Below are positions 44,354-53,050 of a stretch of DNA of 64,000 bases, piece by piece. How positions within the stretch are numbered: the first letter of the stretch is position 1; the number at the start of each line of letters is the position of its first letter. Where the stretch lies: positions 62,001-126,000 of the forward strand of contig NZ_UFQB01000009.1 of NCBI RefSeq assembly GCF_900496965.1. Reading direction: 5' to 3'. The notes beneath the pieces were generated by a model that had not been told where the DNA came from, did no database searches, and saw only the letters and a list, made by a program, of their open reading frames with translations. The position numbers were made by a program, and so were the translations under genes. The stretch comes from Achromobacter agilis. Lineage in GTDB: Bacteria; Pseudomonadota; Gammaproteobacteria; Burkholderiales; Burkholderiaceae_B.

Positions 44354-44857
44354 ATGCGCAGCGTGTATCTCGCCGGTTTCGACGTGTTCCTGCCCGATGC
44401 CCAGGCGCACGGCGAAAGGCTGAAGGCGCTGTGCGCCGCCCATGGTTTCGAAGGCCTGTTCCCCCTGGATAATCAGGCGCCCCGGGACCTGTCCGGCCCG
44501 GCGCTGGCGCAATGGATCTATCGCGAGAACGTCGCCCTGATCCGCCGCGCCGACATGGTAATGGCCAACCTGAACCCGTTCCGCGGCGCCGAGCCCGATT
44601 CCGGGACGGCGTTCGAGGTGGGCTACGCCATCGCCTGCGGCAAACCCGTCTGGGGCCATACCCGGCAGGCCGGATCGCTGATCGACCAGGTGGCTGTCGG
44701 GGCGGCGGCAGACGATGGCGTATCGCGCATGGTGGATGCGGAGGGCTACACCGTCGAAGACTTCGGGCTGGGCCTGAACCTGATGCTGGCGTGCAGCGCC
44801 CGCATCGTCCAGGGCGAGGCCGCCGACTGCCTGGCCCGCATGGCCGAGGCGCCCTAG
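44354..44857 (+). CDS. Nucleoside 2-deoxyribosyltransferase family protein
   Basis: Protein of 167 aa that should transfer or hydrolyse 2-deoxyribose on nucleosides or nucleotides (NDT/RCL family). The N-terminal VYLAGFDVFLPDA phosphate/ribose loop and the PDSGTAFEVGYAIACGKPVWG motif are clear; Glu88 is the expected nucleophile. It starts 4 nt after the flavin reductase stop. It is convergent with the TetR gene (overlap 4 nt). With the codA/nucleoside transporter 5 kb away it adds to nucleobase salvage, but is not linked in an operon. Confidence 0.87.
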   Translation: MRSVYLAGFDVFLPDAQAHGERLKALCAAHGFEGLFPLDNQAPRDLSGPALAQWIYRENVALIRRADMVMANLNPFRGAEPDSGTAFEVGYAIACGKPVWGHTRQAGSLIDQVAVGAAADDGVSRMVDAEGYTVEDFGLGLNLMLACSARIVQGEAADCLARMAEAP

Positions 44858-45522
44858 CGGCGCACCGTTTTGGCCGCCGCCTTGCGCGGCGCCGGCCGGC
44901 CCGCGGCGGCGGGCGTGCCCAGGTATCCCATCACCGCATCGACCACCGCCTGTTCCAGCTGCTCCGGCGAGAAGCCGGCGGGCGGCTCCAGCGCCGCCGC
45001 GTGCACCAGCGATTCCATGATGCGCAGCACCACGTAGGTCGCCAGGTCGCGGTCCTGCTGCGCGATCTCGCCGCGATGGAACTCCAGCAGGTGCCGCATG
45101 CGGCGATGGATGTCCTGGTCGGCGCGGCTGTGTTCGTGCGGCTGGTCGAATAGCGGAAACTCCCGTTCCAGCACGCGGTGCAGCGCGGGTTCCAGTAAAT
45201 GCGCATGCAGCATGGCCTGCACGATGGCCGCGACGCGCTCCCGCAGCGTGGCGGCGGGATTGCTGTCCAGGACCTCGTCGATGACGTCCAGCATCTGGTT
45301 GTCGTGGCGGTCGTGCAGCGCGGCGATCAGCGCGTTCTTGTTGGGAAAGTACTGGTACAGCGAACCGACGCTGACGCCGGCGGTTTCCGCGATCAGGTTG
45401 GTATTGGTGCCGGCATAGCCATGCGTGGCCAAAACGCGAGCCGTGGCTTGCAGAATCGTATCCACGGTGTGCTGGGATCTGAGCTGGCGCGGCGATTTCC
45501 GGGGCTGTGGGATGGCGGTCAT
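44854..45522 (-). CDS. TetR family repressor
   Basis: TetR-type regulator of 222 aa. The N-terminal helix-turn-helix is RSQHTVDTILQATARVLATHGYAGTNTNLIAETAGVSVGSLYQYFPNKNALIAALHDRH. The C-terminal domain should bind a ligand. It is divergent from an MFS gene, and a 16-bp palindrome (45550-45565) lies between them, the probable operator. Confidence 0.9.
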   Translation of the reverse strand: MTAIPQPRKSPRQLRSQHTVDTILQATARVLATHGYAGTNTNLIAETAGVSVGSLYQYFPNKNALIAALHDRHDNQMLDVIDEVLDSNPAATLRERVAAIVQAMLHAHLLEPALHRVLEREFPLFDQPHEHSRADQDIHRRMRHLLEFHRGEIAQQDRDLATYVVLRIMESLVHAAALEPPAGFSPEQLEQAVVDAVMGYLGTPAAAGRPAPRKAAAKTVRR

Positions 45523-45549
45523 GGGCGAGATAAAAGGCGAGTATAAAAC

Positions 45550-45565
45550 ATGAGCAATGGCTCAT
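45550..45565. promoter_or_regulatory. TetR operator candidate (16-bp palindrome)
   Basis: Perfect arms ATGAGC and GCTCAT separated by 4 nt, flanked by A-runs, 28 nt upstream of the TetR gene and between it and the MFS gene. TetR-family operators are commonly of this size. Confidence 0.65.
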
Positions 45566-45673
45566 AAAATTTCCGTCAGGCGATCCCGAAGGCCGCCCCG
45601 CATGGGCGGATTATGCCATCGACGGTTTCCGTGCGATGGCGGCGGGACGCAATCACCTGTCCAAGGAATATCC

Positions 45674-46873
45674 ATGTCGAATCTATCTGCGGCCGGGGCC
45701 ATGCCCTCGGCCCACGGACCCGCGCGTTCCGTTTTCGCGCAAATCCTGCCGCTGGCGTTGGCGGTGTTCGTCGGCTTTTTCATGGTCGGCCTGCCCATGC
45801 CGGTGCTGCCTCTATACGTGGACGGCACGCTCGCCATGGGCGCGCTGGTCGTCGGCGTCGTGGCGGGCCTGCAGTTCGCCGCCGCGCTGCTGTCGCGCGC
45901 CTATGCGGGGTCCCTGGCCGATCGTCGCGGCGCCAAGCGCGCGGTAGTGGGCGGCTTCGCGCTGGGCTCGATCGCGGGGCAGTTCTATCTGCTGGCCGAC
46001 GATCTGTCGGCCAGGCCGCAGGCGGCCCTGGCTGCCTTGCTTGCCGGGCGCGCACTGATGGGCTGCGCGGAAAGCCTCATCGTCACCGGCGCCTTGAGCT
46101 GGGGCGTGGGGCGCGTGGGGCCGCAGAACGCGGGCCGGGTGATGGCCTGGGTGGGCGTGGCGATCTACGCCGCCTACGCGCTGGGCGCGCCGGCCGGCAT
46201 GCGGCTCTACGGCGCCGCCGGCTTCGCGGGCATCGCCTGGGCCACGGCCCTGATTCCGCTGGCGGCCCTGGCGCTGGTTTTGCCGCTGCGCGGGGTGCGC
46301 GCAGCGGGCGGCGCGCGCACGCCCTTTTATCGGGTGCTGGGACTGGTGCTCCTGCCCGGCGCGGGCCTGGCCCTGGCCAGCGTCGGCTTCGGCGTGATCA
46401 CCGCGTTCGTGAGCCTGTTGTTCTCGCAGCGGGGCTGGAACGGCGCCGCTTGGATGTTCACCGCATTCGGCGCGGGTTTCATCCTGGCCCGGGTGTTCTT
46501 TGCCGGACTGCCGGATAAGCTGGGCGGCGCGCGCGTGGCGCTGGTCTGCGTGCTGATAGAAGCGGCGGGACAGTGGCTGATCTGGACCGGCTCCACGCCG
46601 GCCTGGGCCTATGCCGGGGCGCTACTGACGGGCGCGGGCTATTCGCTGGCGTTTCCGGCCTTCGGCGTGGAGGCGGTGCGCCGCGTGCCTGCGGCAAGCC
46701 GCGGCATGGCCATGGGCGCGTATGTGGCTTTCCTGGACATCGCCCTGGGGCTGAGTAGCCCGGCGGCCGGCTGGCTGGCCGGGGCGCAGGGCTACGGCGC
46801 GGTGTATGCGATGGGCGGCGCGTGCGCGCTGGCGGCGATGGTCGTGGCCGTGGCGCTCAAGGGGCGGCGCTGA
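45674..46873 (+). CDS. MFS transporter (YfcJ/YhhS-like)
   Basis: Twelve-segment major facilitator of 399 aa. The N-terminal half has LPMPVLPLYVDGTLAMGALVVGVVAGLQFAAALLSRAYAGSLADRRGAKRAV, matching the YhhS/YfcJ (UPF0226) family. ATG at 45674 follows AAGGAA. It is divergent from the TetR gene and probably repressed by it, so it is likely an efflux pump for the TetR ligand. The substrate is unknown. Confidence 0.88.
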   Translation: MSNLSAAGAMPSAHGPARSVFAQILPLALAVFVGFFMVGLPMPVLPLYVDGTLAMGALVVGVVAGLQFAAALLSRAYAGSLADRRGAKRAVVGGFALGSIAGQFYLLADDLSARPQAALAALLAGRALMGCAESLIVTGALSWGVGRVGPQNAGRVMAWVGVAIYAAYALGAPAGMRLYGAAGFAGIAWATALIPLAALALVLPLRGVRAAGGARTPFYRVLGLVLLPGAGLALASVGFGVITAFVSLLFSQRGWNGAAWMFTAFGAGFILARVFFAGLPDKLGGARVALVCVLIEAAGQWLIWTGSTPAWAYAGALLTGAGYSLAFPAFGVEAVRRVPAASRGMAMGAYVAFLDIALGLSSPAAGWLAGAQGYGAVYAMGGACALAAMVVAVALKGRR

Positions 46874-46880
46874 GAAGCAG

Positions 46881-46904
46881 GGCGGCGCCGGAGCCGGCGC
46901 CGCC
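46881..46904. terminator. Hairpin between convergent MFS and ribB genes
   Basis: An 11-bp perfect stem (46881-46891 with 46894-46904) with a very short loop fills the gap between the MFS stop and the ribB stop. No T-run is present, so it may work as a bidirectional, possibly Rho-assisted, transcript end. Confidence 0.55.
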
Positions 46905-46914
46905 TTCGCAAGCA

Positions 46915-47634
46915 TCAGGCCGTTGCAGCCATTTCCAGGATTTCATCGTCGATGGCTTCCGCCTGGCCGTCCTTCAACTGTTGCAGGTGGTCGGCCAGTT
47001 CGGCGATGGTCAGCGCCACCAGCCCGTGCAGGGCGGCATAGCGCTCCAGCGCCGCGCCGCGCATCATCGTGCCGTCGGCATTCATCAGTTCGCACAGCAC
47101 GCCGGCCGGACGCAAGCCGGCCAGCACCGCCAGGTCCACGGAGCCTTCCGTGTGGCCGCGGCGGGTCAGCACGCCGCCCGGCTGGGCGCGCAGCGGGAAC
47201 ACGTGGCCCGGGCTGACGATGTCTTCGCTTTGCGCGGCCGGGGAAATGGCGGCGCGGATGGTGGTGACGCGGTCCACCGCCGATACGCCGGTGCTGACGC
47301 CTTCGCGCGCCTCGATGGAAACCGTGAAGGCGGTGGCGTAGCGGCTCTGGTTGCGCTGGACCATGGGCGGCAGGCCGAGGCGGTCCAGGGTTTCGCCGGG
47401 CAGGCAGAGGCAGACGATGCCGCTGCCGTCGCGGATCAGCTGGGCCATGACGGGCACGGTCAGCTTGTCGGCCGCGACGATCAGGTCGGCCTCGTTCTCG
47501 CGGTCGAAGTCGTCCATGAGAATGACCGGCCGGCCCAGGCGCAGATGATGCAGGGCGCGCTGCAGGCGGGCGGCGAAGGGCTGCGAAGCCAGGCTGGGGA
47601 TGGGGGACTGCTGGGTAAGGGTAACGTTGGACAT
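46915..47634 (-). CDS. ribB: 3,4-dihydroxy-2-butanone 4-phosphate synthase
   Basis: Riboflavin biosynthesis enzyme of 239 aa, converting ribulose 5-phosphate to the four-carbon unit and formate. Metal/substrate sites are [80 protein letters not shown] and [10 protein letters not shown]. There is no GTP cyclohydrolase domain, so it is stand-alone RibB, not RibBA. ATG at 47634. An FMN riboswitch lies upstream. Confidence 0.93.
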   Translation of the reverse strand: MSNVTLTQQSPIPSLASQPFAARLQRALHHLRLGRPVILMDDFDRENEADLIVAADKLTVPVMAQLIRDGSGIVCLCLPGETLDRLGLPPMVQRNQSRYATAFTVSIEAREGVSTGVSAVDRVTTIRAAISPAAQSEDIVSPGHVFPLRAQPGGVLTRRGHTEGSVDLAVLAGLRPAGVLCELMNADGTMMRGAALERYAALHGLVALTIAELADHLQQLKDGQAEAIDDEILEMAATA

Positions 47635-47760
47635 TGGAAACGCTCTCGCAAGTTGAAAGGGGCGAAAAACGTTCCAGGGCTGCTCGACAGCCGAACGCAA
47701 TACCGTCGTCCGGACGCGGGCGCGCCAGGACAGGCGGAATTGTGCCGGCACATCTTCTCT

Positions 47761-47896
47761 CATCCGGACTATGACCGTCGGCTCTGGCATTTCACCAGAT
47801 CTGCTGACCCCAGTGTCCGTGATGGACGCCGGGCGCTCGCGGGCTCGCCACATTGCATGGCATACCGCCGGTGGGGAGTTTCACCCCGCCCTGAAG
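47761..47896 (-). promoter_or_regulatory. FMN riboswitch (RFN element) in the ribB leader
   Basis: Read on the minus strand this segment has all RFN landmarks: AGGGCGGGGTGAAACTCCCC, ACCGGCGGTA, AGCCCGCGAGC, GGTGAAATGCCAGAGCCGAC and GGTCATAGTCCGGATG, ending about 130 nt before ribB. It should lower ribB expression when FMN is abundant. How it acts (termination or translation block) cannot be decided from sequence alone. Confidence 0.92.
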
Positions 47897-48015
47897 ACGT
47901 ACTGCATGTCGTGTTAACGACCGGGTGATTGTACGCCTGTCCGGGGCGGGGCGCGGAATACGCGCGTCGCGGCCGGGGTCTTGGCCGTTCCTGGGGACGG
48001 ATCCCCGCCCCGCGT

Positions 48016-48534
48016 TCAGGACGCGGCGTCGGCGGTTTCCGGCTTGGCGGCCTTCTGCTTTTTCTTGGGCAGCGCCAGCATCGTGCCGCGGCACGGCGGC
48101 GTGCCGCAAAGGCAGCGGTAGCCTTCCTTGAGCTTCTTGGTGATGCGGCCGTCGAGCACCAGGCCGTAGTCGTAGAACAGCTCGGTGCCGCGCGGGATAT
48201 CCTGCAGCGCGACGATGTAGACGCGCTTGCCGTGCTTGCCTTCCTGGGCCTCGCAATTGGGCTCGCAGGAATGGTTGATCCAGCGCGCGTCGTTGCCTTC
48301 GTCGCCGCCGTCGATCACGCGGCCGGAGCTGAGGGCGAAGAAGAAAGTATGGAAGGGATCGTCCGGATTGGTCGGATGGCGGCGGTCTGCTTCCTTGGCG
48401 CTGATGCGCGTGCCGCCGTATTCAATGATGCGCGTACCGGCCGGGATCTTGCGTGTGGCGAAGACGCCATTGCCGTGCAGCTTGGAGCGGCGGACGACGT
48501 GCCAGGGCTTGATCGGGGTTGCTTCGGTGGTCAT
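48016..48534 (-). CDS. SET-domain protein (lysine methyltransferase-like)
   Basis: Bacterial SET-domain protein of 172 aa. The S-adenosylmethionine/substrate motif NHSCEPNC is at residues 87-94, the catalytic tyrosine motif FYDYG at 120-124, and a post-SET zinc pattern (Cys94, Cys141, Cys143, Cys148) is present. The N-terminal KLHGNGVFATRKIPAGTRIIEYGG is also canonical. The tail is lysine-rich. Similar genes occur in many proteobacteria, but the target is not known. It is on the minus strand, upstream of the ribB leader, divergent from the bestrophin gene (107 nt). Confidence 0.88.
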   Translation of the reverse strand: MTTEATPIKPWHVVRRSKLHGNGVFATRKIPAGTRIIEYGGTRISAKEADRRHPTNPDDPFHTFFFALSSGRVIDGGDEGNDARWINHSCEPNCEAQEGKHGKRVYIVALQDIPRGTELFYDYGLVLDGRITKKLKEGYRCLCGTPPCRGTMLALPKKKQKAAKPETADAAS

Positions 48535-48641
48535 TGGGCGGCGGCGGTGGCGGTGAGACGAAACAGAATTATATCGGCGGCTTCTTTACAGGACGACGGG
48601 CGTATAGTGTGCGCCGCCCTGTTTCCGATCGAATACGCATC

Positions 48642-49562
48642 ATGATCGTCCGTCCGCGTCCTTCCGCGCTGGCCCTGTTCTTTGTTCTGCGCGGTTCCAT
48701 CATCCCCCGCATCCTGAGCCGCATCCTCGTCATCACGCTGCTGTCCTGTCTGGTGGTAGGGATGTACCACCGGCAATGGTTTTCGCCCGCCCATCTGTCG
48801 GCGGTGCCTTTCTCGCTGTTCGGCCTGGCCCTGTCTGTGTTCATGGGCTTTCGCAACAACGTCTGCTACGACCGCTGGTGGGAAGCCCGCAAGCAATGGG
48901 GCGAACTGATCGTGCAGGCGCGCAGCCTGGCGCGCGAGAGCGCGGTGCTGCTGGCCGCTAGCACGGCCAATCCGCTGCAGGAGCGCATCGTGCGGCGCTG
49001 CATCGGCTTTGCCTACGCGCTGGCCGCAAGGCTGCGCGAAGAGGACATGGCCGCCGCGGCGCGGCCCTGGGTGCAGCAGGACGAGGCCGAGACGCTGGCC
49101 GGATGCCGGAACGTGCCGGACGCCCTGCTCATGGCCATCAACCGCGACCTGGCCGCCTGCCTGCGGCGCGATGAGCTGAGCGACATCCTGTACGAAGGGC
49201 TGACCCGGCGCGTGGCCGCCTGCGCCGCCATCCAGGCGGCTTGCGAGCGGATCAAGTTCACGCCGTCGCCGTTCGCCTATTCGCTGCTGCTGCACCGGAC
49301 GGCGTGGCTGTTCTGCCTGCTGCTGCCGTTCGGGCTGGTCGGGGCGCTGGAATACCTGATGCCGGTGGCGGTCACTATCGTGGCCTATACCTTCTTCGGC
49401 CTGGATGCCGTGGGCGACGAGCTGGAAGACCCGTTCGGCACGGACGAGAACGATCTGCCGCTGTCGGCCCTGGCCCGGGTGATCGAGATCGACCTGCTGG
49501 AAGGCCTGGGCGTGCGGCCGTTGCCCGAGCCCGCCCGGCCGGTGGATTTCGTGCTGCGCTGA
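48642..49562 (+). CDS. Bestrophin-like family protein
   Basis: Membrane protein of 306 aa in the bacterial bestrophin (UPF0187, YneE) family, probable anion channel. Two hydrophobic N-terminal segments are followed by FMGFRNNVCYDRWWEARKQWGELIVQARSLARE, the family hallmark, and a C-terminal DAVGDELEDPFGTDENDLPL acidic motif. It is convergent with the Lrp/AsnC gene (7 nt between). No operon partner. Confidence 0.9.
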   Translation: MIVRPRPSALALFFVLRGSIIPRILSRILVITLLSCLVVGMYHRQWFSPAHLSAVPFSLFGLALSVFMGFRNNVCYDRWWEARKQWGELIVQARSLARESAVLLAASTANPLQERIVRRCIGFAYALAARLREEDMAAAARPWVQQDEAETLAGCRNVPDALLMAINRDLAACLRRDELSDILYEGLTRRVAACAAIQAACERIKFTPSPFAYSLLLHRTAWLFCLLLPFGLVGALEYLMPVAVTIVAYTFFGLDAVGDELEDPFGTDENDLPLSALARVIEIDLLEGLGVRPLPEPARPVDFVLR

Positions 49563-49569
49563 CGCGCCA

Positions 49570-50040
49570 TCAATCCGACGGGCCGGTCAGCGGCAGCTGG
49601 GTTTCCTTCAGCCGGCGCAGCACGAAGCACGATTTGCTGTGCCGGATTCCCGGAATCCGGTAGAGCTGCTCGCGCAGCAGGCGTTCGTAGTCCCGGGTGT
49701 CGCGCACGGCGATGCGGATGTAATAGTCATAGTCGCCCGAGACCAGGAAGGCCTCCAGGACCTCGGGAATCTGCGCCAGCGCCCGGCCGAACTCGTACAG
49801 GGTTTCCTCGCTGTGGCTCTCCAGCGTCACGTGGACGATCACCGTATCCATGAAGCCCAGGCTGGCCGGGTCGATGTCCACGGTGTAGCCGCGGATCACC
49901 CCGGCGCTCTCCATGCGTTTGATGCGGTTCCAGCACGGCGTGGACGACAGCCCCACGGCCGCGCCGATGTCGTTCAGGCTGGCGCGCGCGTTCTCTTGCA
50001 GCACCTTCAGAATGGCGAGATCAAACTTGTCCAGGTTCAT
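49570..50040 (-). CDS. Lrp/AsnC family regulator
   Basis: Regulator of 156 aa with an N-terminal helix-turn-helix (DKFDLAILKVLQENARASLNDIGAAVGLSSTPCWNRIKRME) and a C-terminal RAM domain (VIVHVTLESHSEETLYEFGRAL...YDYYIRIAVRDTRDYERLL). ATG at 50040. It is divergent from acetolactate synthase across an AT-rich 102-nt gap, so it likely regulates that gene, as Lrp regulates ilvIH in E. coli. Confidence 0.92.
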   Translation of the reverse strand: MNLDKFDLAILKVLQENARASLNDIGAAVGLSSTPCWNRIKRMESAGVIRGYTVDIDPASLGFMDTVIVHVTLESHSEETLYEFGRALAQIPEVLEAFLVSGDYDYYIRIAVRDTRDYERLLREQLYRIPGIRHSKSCFVLRRLKETQLPLTGPSD

Positions 50041-50142
50041 TTTCTTCGATTCCTCAAAATCAAAGATAAATTTACTGCGTCTGGCGGTTATCAGTAGAAA
50101 AGAAGATAAATATTCTTCCGATCTACGAATAAGATAGATAGC

Positions 50143-51960
50143 ATGAACGATCGCCTGCACCCCACCGCCGCCGCCGCGCTTGCCGCCTCTGATCGCCCCG
50201 TCGAAAACGGGGCGAAAATTCTGCTCGATACGCTGATCGCCTACGGGGTGGATACGGTTTTCGGGTACCCCGGGGGCGCGGTGCTGCCCCTCTACGACGC
50301 CCTTTACGCCGAGCCGCGCCTGCGCCACGTGCTGGTGCGCCACGAGCAGGCGGCCGTGCACGCCGCCGAGGGCTACGCCCGCAGCACGGGCCGCACGGGC
50401 GTGGTCTTCGTGACCTCGGGCCCTGGCATGGCCAACACCACCTCCGGACTGCTGGACGCCATGTGCGACTCGATCCCGGTGCTGTGCATCAGCGGCCAGG
50501 TCGCCACGGCGGCCATCGGTACCGACGCCTTCCAGGAGTGCGACGCCATCGGTATCTCGCGTTCGGTGACCAAGTGGAATACGCAGATCCGCGCGGTGGA
50601 CGACGTGGCGGGCGTGGTGGGACGCGCGTTCGAACTGACCCGCCAGGGCCGTCCCGGCCCGGTGCTGGTGGATTTCCCGAAGGATGTGCAGCTGGCCGTG
50701 CCGCGCGACGCGGACGACGGCATCCCGGCCGCGCCCTCGCAACAGAAGCTGGCCGCGCTGCGCGCCCGGCGCCAGGCCAGCAAGCTGGCGCCCAAGCTGC
50801 CGCAGTCGGCCGTGCGCCGCGCCGCCGCGTTGATCGCGCAGGCCAAGCGGCCCATCTTCTATGGCGGCGGCGGGTTGGTGAACGCCGGCCCCGAGGCCTG
50901 CGAGGCCTTCACAGACCTGGTGCGCCATACCGGCGCGCCCTGCACCCTGACCCTGATGGGCCTGGGCGCCTTCCCGGCCTCCAACCCGCAATTCGTCGGC
51001 ATGCTGGGCATGCACGGCACGGTCGAGGCCAACCTGGCCATGCACAACGCCGACCTGGTGGTCTGCATCGGCGCCCGCTTCGACGACCGCATCACGGGCA
51101 AGCTGTCGGAGTTCTGCCCGCACGCGCGCAAGATCCATATCGACATCGATCCGGCTTCGATCAACAAGGTGGTGCGGGTGGATGTGGCACTGGTGGGCGA
51201 CTGCCTGCCGCTGGTCCGTGCGCTGCGCGCGGAGCTGGGCGACCAACCGCTGGACGCCGCGCGGCTGGCGCCGTGGTGGTCGCGCATCGGCGCGTGGCGG
51301 GCCGAGGACTGCCTGGGTTACACGCCAGCGGCCGACGCCATCCTGCCGCAGCACCTGATGTCGCGCCTGAACGCGGCCCTGGCCGACCGCAACGCCATCG
51401 TCTCGACCGACGTGGGCCAGCACCAGATGTGGGCGGCGCAGTATCTGCGCTTCGACGCGCCCAACCGCTGGCTGACCTCCGGCGGCGCCGGCACCATGGG
51501 CTACGGCGTGCCCGCCGCGATCGGTGCGCAGGTCGGCCATCCCGACAAGACCGTGGTCTGCGTCAGCGGCGATGCGTCGGTGCTGATGAACATCCAGGAA
51601 CTGTCCACCGCCATGCAGCACCAGACGCCCGTCAAGGTCGTGCTCTGCAACAACGGCTACATGGGGATGGTGCGCCAGTGGCAGGAACTGATCCACGGCG
51701 GCCGCTACAGCCACAGCTACAACGCGTCGCTGCCCGACTTCGTGGCCTTGGCGCGCGCCTTCGGCTGGGGCGCCGCCCGCGTGGACGATCCAGCGCGGTT
51801 GGACGAAGCGCTGGCCGAATGCCTGGCGCACGACGGTCCGTATTTCCTGGATGTCGCGGTCGCGGCGCAGGAGAACTGCTTCCCCATGATGCCCGCCGGC
51901 CATGGCCACCAGAAAATGATGCTGGCCGAGGGCGTGTGGTACCAGGACGAGACGACTTGA
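50143..51960 (+). CDS. Acetolactate synthase large subunit, stand-alone
   Basis: Thiamine-diphosphate enzyme of 605 aa that joins two pyruvates or pyruvate and 2-oxobutyrate. Glu68 in [18 protein letters not shown] is the cofactor-activating glutamate; the central FAD/ubiquinone-like region and the C-terminal TPP motif [39 protein letters not shown] follow. The small regulatory subunit (IlvN/IlvH) gene is absent here, so this is a secondary ALS that uses a separately encoded small subunit or none. Divergent Lrp suggests amino-acid control. Catabolic ALS or another TPP-dependent lyase cannot be excluded. Confidence 0.87.
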   Translation: MNDRLHPTAAAALAASDRPVENGAKILLDTLIAYGVDTVFGYPGGAVLPLYDALYAEPRLRHVLVRHEQAAVHAAEGYARSTGRTGVVFVTSGPGMANTTSGLLDAMCDSIPVLCISGQVATAAIGTDAFQECDAIGISRSVTKWNTQIRAVDDVAGVVGRAFELTRQGRPGPVLVDFPKDVQLAVPRDADDGIPAAPSQQKLAALRARRQASKLAPKLPQSAVRRAAALIAQAKRPIFYGGGGLVNAGPEACEAFTDLVRHTGAPCTLTLMGLGAFPASNPQFVGMLGMHGTVEANLAMHNADLVVCIGARFDDRITGKLSEFCPHARKIHIDIDPASINKVVRVDVALVGDCLPLVRALRAELGDQPLDAARLAPWWSRIGAWRAEDCLGYTPAADAILPQHLMSRLNAALADRNAIVSTDVGQHQMWAAQYLRFDAPNRWLTSGGAGTMGYGVPAAIGAQVGHPDKTVVCVSGDASVLMNIQELSTAMQHQTPVKVVLCNNGYMGMVRQWQELIHGGRYSHSYNASLPDFVALARAFGWGAARVDDPARLDEALAECLAHDGPYFLDVAVAAQENCFPMMPAGHGHQKMMLAEGVWYQDETT

Positions 51961-51969
51961 TCTGGTTCT

Positions 51970-52037
51970 TGGTGTCAGACACCCGGGGAGCGCCGGCTTC
52001 AGCCTGAAAGCGCATCGCGTACGGGTGTCAGACACTT
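51970..52037 (+). repeat. GTGTC-N-GACAC paired-palindrome repeat, copy A
   Basis: Two GTGTCAGACAC palindromes start about 52 nt apart. The element begins GGTGTCAGACACCCGGGG and ends GCATCGCGTACGGGTGTC. It is 9 nt after the acetolactate synthase stop and in the plus orientation. Confidence 0.85.
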
Positions 52038-52076
52038 ACGCAATCTGCGCCTACGCAATCGGCCTCAGGCATCTCC

Positions 52077-52144
52077 AGTGTCTGACACCCGCACGAGACA
52101 CCCTGCCGGATTGACGCCGGCGCCCCCCGGGTGTCTGACACCCC
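52077..52144 (-). repeat. GTGTC-N-GACAC paired-palindrome repeat, copy B
   Basis: Inverted copy of the element at 51970-52037, about 40 nt away. It lies just after the stop of the broken SDR gene on the minus strand, so each copy points away from the gene it follows. Confidence 0.85.
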
Positions 52145-52154
52145 ATCGCCCGAT

Positions 52155-52891
52155 TCAAAACTGTATCGACAGCCCCCCGTCCACCACCAGTACGTGCCCG
52201 TTCACGTACGAGGCCGCGCGCGAGGCCAGGAACACGGCCGCGCCGGCGATCTCTTCCGGTTCGCCCCAGCGGCCCATCGGGTTGCGCGAGGCGATGCGCG
52301 GCCCGAACTTCGGGTCCGCGACCATGGCCGCGTTGGTTTCCGTGGCGAAGGTGCCCGGGGCAATGGCGTTGCTGGTGATGCCATGGCCGCCGGATAGACC
52401 GCGTCGCCCGAGCGGGCCAGTTCGCCGACTACCGAGGTGATAGCGATCAGGCGCCCTGCGCCCTGGCGCACCATGCGCTCGGCGGCGAATTTGGCCAGCA
52501 GCATGCCGGCTACCAGGTCCGTGTCGATCAGGTCGCGGATCTCGGCCGGCGTGGCGGCGGCCAGCGTCTTGCGGTTGCGCGCGCCCACATTGTTCACCAG
52601 GATGTCCAGCCGGCCATGTTCGGCATCGATGCGGCCGAACGCCGCTTGCAGGGCCGCGTCGTCGCTGACGTCGAAAGCCAGCGCATGCGCATCCAGGCCG
52701 TCGCGTTTCAGCGTGTCGGCCGCGGCCTGCGCGGCGGCGGCATTGCGGCCGTTGATCAGCACGCGCGCGCCGCAGCCGGCCAGTGCCCGCGCGATGCAGA
52801 AACCCAGCCCGCGCGCCGAGCCGGTCACCAGCGCGACCTGCCCGCCCAGTTCGAAATTGCGCAGATACGGCAGCGTGTTCATGTCAGTCAT
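52155..52891 (-). pseudogene. SDR family dehydrogenase, internally deleted and frameshifted
   Basis: The gene starts as a normal short-chain dehydrogenase (gluconate 5-dehydrogenase-like: LVTGSARGLGFCIARALAGCG, NNVGARN, ITSVVGELARSGDAVYPAA) but the reading frame shifts near 52383-52388. A second frame then continues with HGITSNAIAPGTFATETNAA...GHVLVVDGGLSIQF and a TGA at 52155-52157. Comparison with the family suggests about 17 residues (about 50 nt) are missing at the junction, including the catalytic lysine of YxxxK. The product should be inactive. It could also be an assembly error. It is behind the ABC importer at 53051-55740 and a repeat element. Confidence 0.85.
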
Positions 52892-52971
52892 TCATAGCCA
52901 ACAGTATTGTTTCCTTGAGCCGCAAAAGAACCCCGGTGGCTGCCTGGCAGCAGCCCCGCCCCGACCGGGCC

Positions 52972-53045
52972 GGGCCGCGCGGAGCCGGCTCCGCGCGGCC
53001 CGCGGCGGCGTCCCCTTGAGGGGGAAGCGCGCAGCGCTTCGGGGG
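52972..53045 (-). repeat. 3'-end repeat, family 2, copy 3
   Basis: Begins 5 nt after the stop of the ABC permease on the minus strand. It has the CCCCCGAAGCGCTGCGCGC block, a CCCCCTCAAGGGG hairpin, and then a perfect 30-nt palindrome at 52972-53001 with GGAGCCGGCTCC at its centre. Confidence 0.82.
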
Positions 53046-53050
53046 TGAAC

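Noticed and set aside
51961..52154. CRISPR array suggested by regularly spaced GTGTC-N-GACAC motifs
   Set aside because: Repeats are only 11-14 nt, occur in pairs in opposite orientation, the sequence between them is partly conserved, and there are no cas genes.
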